NCBI GenBank assembly: GCA_003731675.1
Contig: RCNQ01000195.1
Span: 1-6,540 of the forward strand
Direction of reading: 5' to 3'
Length of the DNA: 6,540 nt
DNA from: Bacteroidetes/Chlorobi group bacterium ChocPot_Mid
GTDB taxonomy: Bacteria > Bacteroidota > Ignavibacteria > Kapaibacteriales > UBA2268
The translations under genes and the position numbers were made by a program. Position 1 is the stretch's first letter. Each line of letters opens with the position of its first letter. This document shows positions 1 to 6,056 of the stretch, in pieces. The notes beneath the pieces were generated by a model. That model worked only from the letters and a program-made list of their open reading frames with translations. It did no database searches and was not told the origin of the DNA.

Positions 1-180
1 CGATAAATCACCAAAATATTTACCATAAACGGTAATAATATCGTTATAATAGGTAGATTGTCGGGATAACCCGATTATCTGGGGAGAAGAGTTTTTGCTT
101 ACCTGCGAAGAATCATCACATGAAGTAATAATTATTGCTATTAGCAAAGAAATATATAAGTAAATCCTATTGATTTTCAT
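1..180 (-). CDS. Partial secreted lipoprotein with IPT/TIG-like segment (N-terminal 60 residues)
   Basis: An open frame reads leftward from an ATG at 180-178 to the window edge without a stop, so only the first 60 residues are visible. The translation begins MKINRIYLYISLLIAIIITSC: two basic residues, a hydrophobic stretch and the lipobox ITSC. This is a type II (lipoprotein) signal peptide with lipidation expected at Cys21. The next residues (DDSSQ) are acidic and polar, as is common for the tether of surface-exposed or outer-membrane lipoproteins in Bacteroidota-like bacteria. Residues about 33-58 (PQIIGLSRQSTYYND, then ITVYGKYFGD) resemble the start of an IPT/TIG immunoglobulin-like fold, in which a Pro-x-Ile start is followed by a V-x-G-x-x-F-G strand. 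The rest, and therefore the function, lies outside. No clear Shine-Dalgarno site precedes the ATG. The lipoprotein call is firm; the TIG assignment is a pattern match made by eye. Confidence 0.75.
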   Translation of the reverse strand, partial: MKINRIYLYISLLIAIIITSCDDSSQVSKNSSPQIIGLSRQSTYYNDIITVYGKYFGDLS

Positions 181-301
181 CCAAATGTTAATAATTAAAA
201 CATCAAAAATAAAAATTTTATCTGAGAAATTGTTATTTTGAGTGAACAGACTTAATTTATCTTTTTTTATTTGACATAAATAATAAATTAAAGGATAGAA
301 T
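181..301. promoter_or_regulatory. Divergent intergenic region with weak promoter candidates
   Basis: These 121 very AT-rich bases separate two divergently transcribed genes, so both promoters should lie here. For the leftward lipoprotein gene, a candidate pair on the minus strand is TTCACT (241-246) and GATAAA (217-222), spaced by 18 bases. For the rightward permease gene, TTGTTA (230-235) with TAATTT (253-258) at 17 bases is possible but poor. A perfect TTGACA occurs at 271-276, but its -10 position would fall on the ribosome binding site. No operator palindrome or riboswitch fold stands out. All promoter calls here are inferences from weak consensus matches. Confidence 0.3.
290..295 (+). 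promoter_or_regulatory. Ribosome binding site that fixes a TTG start
   Basis: The sequence AAAGGA ends six bases before the TTG at 302-304. No ATG occurs in frame until residue 33, which lies inside the conserved N-terminal region of the permease. The spacing therefore supports TTG as the true start of the downstream gene. Confidence 0.6.
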
Positions 302-1564
302 TTGGAATTCAAAAGAAAAAGTCCATGGAGTTTCATACCGACTCAGTATTTTGCCGAGGGGCTACCGTATGTGATTGTCAATACTCTCTCTGTTGCAATG
401 TACAAATCATTGGGAATATCCAATGAACTGATTGGAATCACAAGTCTTTTATATCTTCCATGGGCAATAAAATTTCTTTGGGGACCATTTGTAGATGCTA
501 ATCTGACAAAGAGAAAATGGTTGTTAATGATGCAATTAGCTATTGGAATCTGTTTTATTTTGATGTCTTTTTTACTTCAAATACCAGATATTTTTTTATT
601 GTCAGTTTTAGTTTTTACGGTTATTGCATTTTTATCTGCAACACATGACATATCCACAGATGGGTTTTATCTCCATGCTTTGGAACAAAAAGAACAGGCA
701 TTCTTTACGGGAATCAGGTCAACGTTTTATAGATTATCCATGATTTTCGGCAGTGGCTTATTAGTGGCATCAGCAGGATGGATAGGCAGTCAAACAAACG
801 ACAGAACTGGTTGGACAGTTATATTTATAATATCGGGAATTTTATTTTTGTCTTTATACTTTTATCACAATTGGATTTTACCATATCCAGTAACAGACAA
901 ACCAGTAAAAAATGATGTTGAAGAAAAATCAACTATACCATTTTTCAAAGTATTCAGAGATTATTTCAGCCAACCTAAAATAGTACCGATTTTGTCTTAT
1001 ATCTTACTTTACCGACTTGGGGAAGGGCTGTTAGTAAAGATGGCACAACCTTTTTTTCTTGATAAAACTACTTTAGGTGGGTTGAATCTGACATTAGGAC
1101 AAGTCGGATTGATGTATGGTACTTTTGGAGTAATTTCTTTGGTAGCAGGTGGTATTTTGGGAGGATGGCTAATTAAGAAATTTAGTCTAAAAAAGTTAAT
1201 ATGGTATTTTGCATTTGCGATGAATTTGCCGAATTTATTATATGCTTACATGGCTTACTTTTCTCCCGGAGAATTAATAGTACAAATTTGTATAATTATT
1301 GAACAATTCGGATATGGTCTTGGTTTTACAGCTTATATGGTTTATCTTTTGTATATTTCAAGAGGTGAATTCAAGACTTCACATTTTGCAATATCAACAG
1401 GATTAATGGCAATAGGTATGATGATACCAGGTTTATTCAGTGGTTTTTTGCAACAAGAAGTCGGATATTTCTGGTTATTTTTATTAAGTTTTATTTTTAC
1501 AATACCAGGCATGATAACGATTTTCTTTTTGCCGATTTATGAAAATAATGACAATAAAAGTTAA
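302..1564 (+). CDS. AmpG/PAT-like major facilitator superfamily permease
   Basis: This is a 420-residue, very hydrophobic inner-membrane protein with the length and pattern of a 12-helix major facilitator. The N-terminal segment SPWSFIPTQYFAEGLPYVIV (residues 7-26) and the first inter-helix loop GPFVDANLTKRKW (61-73) match the AmpG-like group, the peptide/acetyl-CoA/drug (PAT) branch. THDISTDGFYLHAL (114-127) corresponds to the charged 'QDIAxDA' helix of AmpG. A hydrophilic central loop (about 195-225) divides the two six-helix halves, and GGWLIKKFSLKK (287-298) is the matching loop in the second half. Classical AmpG imports anhydro-muropeptides for cell-wall recycling, but many Bacteroidota-type homologues have no proven substrate and nothing here fixes one. 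The start is TTG, supported by AAAGGA upstream and by conservation of the residues before the first Met. A membrane glycosyltransferase follows nine bases downstream, so the two are probably co-transcribed. Confidence 0.85.
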   Translation: MEFKRKSPWSFIPTQYFAEGLPYVIVNTLSVAMYKSLGISNELIGITSLLYLPWAIKFLWGPFVDANLTKRKWLLMMQLAIGICFILMSFLLQIPDIFLLSVLVFTVIAFLSATHDISTDGFYLHALEQKEQAFFTGIRSTFYRLSMIFGSGLLVASAGWIGSQTNDRTGWTVIFIISGILFLSLYFYHNWILPYPVTDKPVKNDVEEKSTIPFFKVFRDYFSQPKIVPILSYILLYRLGEGLLVKMAQPFFLDKTTLGGLNLTLGQVGLMYGTFGVISLVAGGILGGWLIKKFSLKKLIWYFAFAMNLPNLLYAYMAYFSPGELIVQICIIIEQFGYGLGFTAYMVYLLYISRGEFKTSHFAISTGLMAIGMMIPGLFSGFLQQEVGYFWLFLLSFIFTIPGMITIFFLPIYENNDNKS

Positions 1565-1573
1565 CAAATACTA

Positions 1574-3055
1574 ATGAAAAAGAGAGATGAAATACTGATT
1601 TTATTACTTATACTATGTCTCGGTAGTTTTCTGAGATTTTACAATCTTGGTGGACCTTCTTGTTTTAATGATGAGCTTGAAACCTTGAGGATTGCGAGCT
1701 ATCCCAGTGTAAACGAAATGATGAATGAAATAATAAATACTGATGTACATCCACCAGCATATCAGCTATTAATGTATTTTGTTGTTCATCATATTGGTAA
1801 GAGTGAGTTTTGGATAAGATTTCCATCTGTAATTTTTGGCATCCTTTCAATATTGATGATTTATATTCTTGGGAAATATATTTATTCTGCAAAAGAAGGA
1901 TTGATTTCAGCCGCGATATGCTCTGTTTTATGGGCTCCTCTATATTTCAGTCAGGAAGCAAGAGTATATTCAATGCTGTTCTTTTTTTCAATGATTACAA
2001 CTTTTTATTGGTTGAAAATACTGAATAGTTTCGGAGAAAATTCTAAACCGAAAACATATTGGATTGTTTTGTATATTCTTTCGGCTATTTGTATTGTGTA
2101 TATGCAGTATTTGGGTTTACTTTTAATCATCTTGCAAGGTATATCTTCATTAATTGTTTTAATAAAATCAAGAAAATCATTTTTAAATATGTTAATGATT
2201 TTCGTGATAATAGCAATATCATATTTACCTTGGTTACCTTATGCTATCAAGCAAATTTCAATTGGTGTAGAATGGATAGACAGAGCAAATATACTTGCTT
2301 TTGGATATTTTTTGGCTTTTTTATTTAATCAAAGTATATGGATTTTGACTTTAATAGTCCTTCTATTAATCTTGTGTATTCTTAACATGATGAAATTTGG
2401 TTTTTATAAAAATAAATTTTTCATTTCTCAGGATTTATTTCTGATTCTATGGTTATTGTTACCTATAACAATCATTTTTATAAAATCTGTTATTTCACAA
2501 CCGGTTTTAACTTATTACAGTTTATTAATATCAGCACCTGCGGCTTATATACTCGTTGCAAGATTATTGTCAATTATTAAATTCAAATATCAGTCATTTA
2601 TACCTGTAGTTTTTATCATTATTTTACTGATTGATTTATTTTATGAGGTAAATTATTATGAAAAACCTTATAGAAATCAGGTAGAGGTTTTTGGAAAATC
2701 CTTTAAGATACGTTCAAAACAAATGTTCCGAGAAGCGGCTCAATATACTCAGTCTTTTGACAGTAAATATCCAAATTCTGTGATTGTGTCTTATGCATGG
2801 TTTCCTGATTATTTTGATTATTATTTTGACAGAATCAATTTTGAAAGAAAAGTTGATATAAATATACAAGGTGTTAAAGACACTTTAAAGCTAAAGAATA
2901 TCACACAGGATTATCCTGATGCCGAATACCTGTGGATATTGAGAGGACATATAAGTTATGATAGTAGCTTTGACAAATGGATTAAACATCAATTTAAATT
3001 AATTCACTATGAACCAATGCTCGGTGCAGATGTATGGCTGTATAAAATCAAATAA
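1574..3055 (+). CDS. GT39/ArnT-like polytopic membrane glycosyltransferase
   Basis: This is a 493-residue GT-C type integral membrane protein, expected to move a sugar from a polyprenyl-phosphate donor to a lipid, protein or glycan on the periplasmic face. The family signature is visible in order: a first helix ending RFYNLGGPSCFNDE, with the conserved acidic pair at D33-E34 in the first periplasmic loop; the HPP motif (H59-P61); then FSQEARVY (residues 125-132) in the loop that usually reads S.EaR.Y. About ten or more hydrophobic helices follow to about residue 360. A soluble C-terminal domain (about 365-493), rich in Tyr, Asp and Lys, probably lies in the periplasm. The length is normal for the family. 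The ATG lies nine bases after the permease stop and has no Shine-Dalgarno site, so translational coupling is likely. The sugar and acceptor cannot be told from sequence; ArnT-type lipid A modification, mannosylation and surface-glycan decoration all remain possible. Confidence 0.85.
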   Translation: MKKRDEILILLLILCLGSFLRFYNLGGPSCFNDELETLRIASYPSVNEMMNEIINTDVHPPAYQLLMYFVVHHIGKSEFWIRFPSVIFGILSILMIYILGKYIYSAKEGLISAAICSVLWAPLYFSQEARVYSMLFFFSMITTFYWLKILNSFGENSKPKTYWIVLYILSAICIVYMQYLGLLLIILQGISSLIVLIKSRKSFLNMLMIFVIIAISYLPWLPYAIKQISIGVEWIDRANILAFGYFLAFLFNQSIWILTLIVLLLILCILNMMKFGFYKNKFFISQDLFLILWLLLPITIIFIKSVISQPVLTYYSLLISAPAAYILVARLLSIIKFKYQSFIPVVFIIILLIDLFYEVNYYEKPYRNQVEVFGKSFKIRSKQMFREAAQYTQSFDSKYPNSVIVSYAWFPDYFDYYFDRINFERKVDINIQGVKDTLKLKNITQDYPDAEYLWILRGHISYDSSFDKWIKHQFKLIHYEPMLGADVWLYKIK

Positions 3056-3158
3056 TATTTTTAAATATTTTCACTTTTAAACCTTTCACTGGATTTTGAT
3101 GTCTAATGTTTAAATAGTTTTTTTATAAATAATTTTTAAATTTAAGTGGGAGCTTGAA
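3056..3158 (+). promoter_or_regulatory. AT-rich leader of the Spy-like gene, with ribosome binding site
   Basis: These 103 bases contain no open frame. A good Shine-Dalgarno site GGGAG (3148-3152) lies six bases before the ATG at 3159. A TATAAA (3124-3129) is a possible -10 element, but no convincing -35 lies 16-18 bases upstream; TTGATG at 3096-3101 is 22 bases away. No terminator hairpin follows the glycosyltransferase, so some read-through from the upstream pair into the next gene is possible. Confidence 0.35.
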
Positions 3159-3683
3159 ATGAAAAAAATAACATTAATGACATTGATTGCAATTTTTGCA
3201 ATAGTCAATGTAGGATTAGCACAACCGATGCAAGGCAGAGGATTTGGCAAAGGCAATAATTCAATGGGCAAAATTCCTGGCTATAATTTCTATGAAATAA
3301 ATCAAAAGGATTTAGGATTGAGTGCCGAACAACTTAAAAAACTCAAAACCATTGATGATGCATTCCAAAAGGAAAGAATTGATATGCAGGCAAAAATTCA
3401 ACATGCCGCTTTGGATATGAAAAATGAAGCTGGGAAATCAAATATCAGCAAAGATGCTTTGTTATCCAAACAGGACAATGTTCAAAAATTGCGTAACGAA
3501 ATGCAAAAGAAAGCATTGGCATATAAGATTGACTTGTACAATGTATTATCTGATGAGCAGAAAGCAAAAATTAACGATATTAAAAGTAATTGCGCCCGTC
3601 AATGCAATTTCGGACAAGGATTCGGCAAGCAATTCAACGGTCCTAATAAAGGGCAGGGACCCGGTAAAGGTTGCTGGAAATAA
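3159..3683 (+). CDS. Exported Spy/CpxP-like (LTxxQ-type) periplasmic protein with Gly/Cys-rich tail
   Basis: This 174-residue protein has a clear Sec signal peptide (residues 1-21, cleavage expected after GLA before Gln22). The mature part starts with a Gly/Asn-rich stretch (22-45). It continues as a highly charged, Cys-free helical core (about 48-143) with two copies of the family's LTxxQ-like motif, LSAEQ at 54-58 and LSDEQ at 130-134. That arrangement is typical of Spy, CpxP and ZraP relatives, which are small helical periplasmic chaperones or metal/stress sensors. The tail (144-174) is Gly/Asn/Gln-rich with three cysteines (C145, C149, C172), a feature of metal-responsive relatives, and could bind a metal or form disulfides. 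The start is supported by GGGAG six bases upstream. A strong terminator follows 15 bases after the stop, so the gene ends a transcription unit. The chaperone or metal role is inferred from the family, not shown by context. Confidence 0.8.
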   Translation: MKKITLMTLIAIFAIVNVGLAQPMQGRGFGKGNNSMGKIPGYNFYEINQKDLGLSAEQLKKLKTIDDAFQKERIDMQAKIQHAALDMKNEAGKSNISKDALLSKQDNVQKLRNEMQKKALAYKIDLYNVLSDEQKAKINDIKSNCARQCNFGQGFGKQFNGPNKGQGPGKGCWK

Positions 3684-3698
3684 ACAAATGATTTAAAC

Positions 3699-3731
3699 AA
3701 AAAACCTGCGATTTGTCGTCGCAGGTTTTTT
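3699..3731. terminator. Strong bidirectional Rho-independent terminator
   Basis: The arms AAAAAACCTGCGA (3699-3711) and TCGCAGGTTTTTT (3719-3731) pair perfectly over 13 bases around a seven-base loop. The T-run continues to about 3739 on the plus strand, and the A-run at 3699-3704 supplies the U-run for minus-strand transcripts. It sits between the convergent Spy-like gene (stop at 3683) and the glutamate-synthase-like gene (stop at 3748), and can serve both. Confidence 0.9.
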
Positions 3732-3747
3732 TATTTTTTGGATACAA

Positions 3748-5337
3748 TTAATAGTTTTTAAACATTTCCTCCACTTTTTCTTTTTCATATTCAGTAATGA
3801 ACTGAATACCGCTACGTTCTGCAGCATCACGTGTCAGAGCCGCAATATCATTTCTGGAGATATACTCGAGTTTGAATTTTCTTGCACCAGTCATTAATTG
3901 TCTTAAACCTTGAGCTAATCTTTCGTAATAAGTATAAAGACCGATAGCGCCTGTGGGAATTTTTTCAAATTCTTTATCACCAAGTTCTTTTCTTAAATCT
4001 TTTGAAGTCACGAAAACTTCATCTTTGGTGTTACCAAATCTTTCGACATAAACGGGTAATTGATTATCATCTATTGACCTGCCTATAGTTTTTCCAACCA
4101 TTGCGGCGGCTATAGGTGAACGAGCCATACCAATCATTTTAACATAAGGTGCACCTAAAGCAAGCCCTTTGAATATCTGGTCTTCGAAAGTGAAACCTCC
4201 TGCAAAAATAAGAGATGGGACATATTTGCCTTCCGATTCTAATCTCTTTGCATAATAATAAGCCATAGAATGCAACTCAACAGGTGGAACACCCCATTCA
4301 TTCATCATTCTCCAAGGACTCATACCAGTACCACCACCAGCGCCATCAATAGTCAGATAATCTATTTTATACTTCGAAGCATAAATAATTGCTCTTGCCA
4401 AATCTGAAGGAATATATGCACCGGTTTTGAGAGTAACATATTTTGAACCGGCTTTACGAAGTTCTTCAACTCTTTTGGCAAAACCTTCTTCTGTTACCAT
4501 ACCAATTCGTGAGTGTCTTTCGAATTCTTTGAAGGCGCCATGTTCGTAGGCTTTTATTATATGTGGGTCTGTCGGATTTGGTAAAACGACATAACCTCTT
4601 TCATATAATTTTTGTGCTTTCTTTAAATCGGTAATTTTGACTTCACCACCAATATTTTTTGCACCTTGTCCCCATTTCAATTCACAGACTTCGACACCAA
4701 GTTTTTCAATAGCATACTCTTGAACGCCAAGACGAGTGTCTTCAACATTTGCCTGAACAATAATGGCACCATATCCATCACGCTGGTAATCTTTGTAAAG
4801 TTGAACTCTTCTTTTCAAATCAACGGTATCGACTATTTTCCCATTCTCAATAGCCGCTTCCATGTCCATTGCACCGACATTTTCGCCAATAGTCAGACCT
4901 GTACCAGCTAAAGCAGAGCCGATAGCAAGACCCTCCCAGTTATTTTTTGCAACGTTCGTTGAACCTATACCAGGAATTATCCATGGTAATTTGAACTTCA
5001 ATCCTTTATCATGACCTAAACGAACTTCAAGGTCAACATTCGGGAATAAAGCTTTATCGCTATCGGGTTCTATACCCCATGCTCCTTCTACTCCTCCCAT
5101 AATATTGAAGTCTGAGTAGTCAACAGGATATTTTTTTTCTGAAGCCGCAGTTATCACTCCGAATGGTTGCGGATAGATTACTTCGTGTCCTCTGTAAGCA
5201 GACTTGCCTATTTCACACATACCTATGCAGCCATCAACACAAGTTACACACATACCCGATGCAGGATTAATGGATTCTTCGGTACGGTTTTTTGTCAGTG
5301 TGGCGGCTGACGAATTAACTCTTGAAAACATATTCAC
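3748..5337 (-). CDS. FMN-binding glutamate-synthase-like protein (stand-alone GltS barrel) with N-terminal 4-Cys motif
   Basis: This 529-residue cytosolic protein carries the FMN-binding (beta/alpha)8 barrel of the glutamate synthase central domain. Visible signatures are LKWGQGAKNIGGE (220-232, the family's K.xQGAKPGxGG region), LKTGAY (303-308), DGAGGGTGMSPW (331-342, the family's DGGTGASP), and FAGG (378-381) with ALGA (393-396), which form the usual FMN-phosphate site. It lacks the class II glutaminase domain and the GXGXG domain of full-length GltB. It also lacks the canonical C-terminal 3Fe-4S cysteines: after ALGAPYVK the sequence reads MARSPIAAAMVG. Near the N-terminus CVTCVDGCIGMC (C30, C33, C37, C41) can hold an iron-sulfur cluster. 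The only other Cys is C218. The family is usually labelled 'FMN-binding glutamate synthase family'; I know of no proven reaction. It is the last gene of an operon with a HoxU-like iron-sulfur protein 44 bases upstream. The GTG start is chosen because AGGAG lies seven bases before it; an in-frame ATG at 5331-5329 would be 13 bases away. Confidence 0.85.
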   Translation of the reverse strand: MNMFSRVNSSAATLTKNRTEESINPASGMCVTCVDGCIGMCEIGKSAYRGHEVIYPQPFGVITAASEKKYPVDYSDFNIMGGVEGAWGIEPDSDKALFPNVDLEVRLGHDKGLKFKLPWIIPGIGSTNVAKNNWEGLAIGSALAGTGLTIGENVGAMDMEAAIENGKIVDTVDLKRRVQLYKDYQRDGYGAIIVQANVEDTRLGVQEYAIEKLGVEVCELKWGQGAKNIGGEVKITDLKKAQKLYERGYVVLPNPTDPHIIKAYEHGAFKEFERHSRIGMVTEEGFAKRVEELRKAGSKYVTLKTGAYIPSDLARAIIYASKYKIDYLTIDGAGGGTGMSPWRMMNEWGVPPVELHSMAYYYAKRLESEGKYVPSLIFAGGFTFEDQIFKGLALGAPYVKMIGMARSPIAAAMVGKTIGRSIDDNQLPVYVERFGNTKDEVFVTSKDLRKELGDKEFEKIPTGAIGLYTYYERLAQGLRQLMTGARKFKLEYISRNDIAALTRDAAERSGIQFITEYEKEKVEEMFKNY

Positions 5338-5344
5338 GTAAAAT

Positions 5345-5349
5345 CTCCT
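5345..5349 (-). promoter_or_regulatory. Ribosome binding site that fixes a GTG start
   Basis: Read on the minus strand, AGGAG ends seven bases before the GTG at 5337-5335. It is 13 bases from the alternative in-frame ATG at 5331-5329. The spacing favours GTG, adding two residues (fMet-Asn) to the protein. Confidence 0.65.
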
Positions 5350-5381
5350 TAAATTATTATTACATTATTTATTTCTGATTT

Positions 5382-6056
5382 TTATTTTACAATTTCACAA
5401 GCGACACATGGGTCCATATAACACATCAAATCATGGAACTGGTCTTTTTCAACACAAGGAGCACTTATGTTCACACAACCGTTGCAAATTGCCTGTTCCT
5501 TATCGGTATAAGTACAGCGTAGCTGACATGCAGGGCATATATATATACAACCTCCACATAAGCGACATACTTCTGATTTTATATCGAATGGTGTTCCAAT
5601 GCTTCTGTTCTCACCTCTTCCACGAAAGCCTATTGCTTTAGCCATCATTTGTTCTTCACACATCCTGACACAAAGCCCGCAGAGAATACAGTCTTCCCAT
5701 TCCTGGCGAAATCTTTGCTGGTGGACATTGAATTTTGAAGCTAAGTCCTGAATGACTTTAGATTGCGGTGCAGTAGCTAAAAGTAATTCAATAATCATCT
5801 TTCGTGCTTTCACTACTCGTTCTGAGCCAGTCCTGACTTTCATATCTTCCTGTACGGGATAAGTGCATGAAGTAACAAGTTTGGCATTAGCTCCTTCTCC
5901 AATCTCGACAACACAAAGACGACATGCTCCGTAGGGTGTCAGCCCATCCATATGGCATAGTGTTGGAATTGGAAATCCGAGGAATTTTGCTGCTTCAAGC
6001 AATGTTGTTCCTTCTTCTACCTGCAAAGGAATATTATTTATAATTATATTAACCAT
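5382..6056 (-). CDS. HoxU/NuoG-N-terminus-like 2Fe-2S and 4Fe-4S electron-transfer protein
   Basis: This is a 224-residue soluble iron-sulfur protein, numbered here from the ATG plus one (V3 onward as in the TTG-started form). An N-terminal plant-type ferredoxin fold holds a [2Fe-2S] site at C35, C46, C49 and C65 (pattern C-x10-C-x2-C-x15-C). In HoxU and NuoG a His/Cys-ligated cluster (HxxxCxxC) follows; here that stretch reads LLATAPQSKVIQ and has no Cys, so that cluster is absent. Two ferredoxin-type [4Fe-4S] sites come next: C124, C127, C130, C134 and C165, C168, C171, C175-Pro. The last 50 residues hold eight further cysteines (178, 182, 192, 195, 202, 213, 218, 221), an unusual density. 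Such proteins wire electrons between a flavin subunit and a catalytic partner. AGGAG at 6070-6066 lies nine bases before the ATG; a TTG at 6059 with six-base spacing is the alternative. The start overlaps the upstream gene's stop by eight bases, indicating coupled translation. Confidence 0.85.
   Translation of the reverse strand: MVNIIINNIPLQVEEGTTLLEAAKFLGFPIPTLCHMDGLTPYGACRLCVVEIGEGANAKLVTSCTYPVQEDMKVRTGSERVVKARKMIIELLLATAPQSKVIQDLASKFNVHQQRFRQEWEDCILCGLCVRMCEEQMMAKAIGFRGRGENRSIGTPFDIKSEVCRLCGGCIYICPACQLRCTYTDKEQAICNGCVNISAPCVEKDQFHDLMCYMDPCVACEIVK

Noticed and set aside
271..299. Perfect TTGACA followed 17 bases later by GATAGA, resembling a sigma-70 promoter.
   Set aside because: The -10 position would overlap the ribosome binding site and put the transcript start inside the coding region; the GATAGA match is also weak.
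3054..3069. Inverted repeat AATATTT / AAATATT just after the glycosyltransferase stop.
   Set aside because: The stem is seven A-T pairs with a two-base loop, too weak for a terminator, and is expected by chance in such AT-rich sequence.
3424..3696. A 90-codon open frame overlapping the Spy-like gene in another frame.
   Set aside because: The main frame has a signal peptide, family motifs and a ribosome binding site; the overlapping frame has a composition typical of an out-of-frame shadow.
4666..4911. An open frame on the plus strand, antisense to the glutamate-synthase-like gene.
   Set aside because: It has no ribosome binding site or recognisable motif and lies opposite a well-conserved barrel.
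5537..5547. TATATATATA run that could be a simple repeat or promoter element.
   Set aside because: It encodes Ile-Tyr-Ile within the second 4Fe-4S motif (CIYICP), which explains it fully.
5408..5641. A plus-strand open frame antisense to the iron-sulfur protein gene, encoding several Cys and His residues.
   Set aside because: The opposite strand encodes complete 2Fe-2S and 4Fe-4S motifs; this frame is its mirror image and has no start signal.
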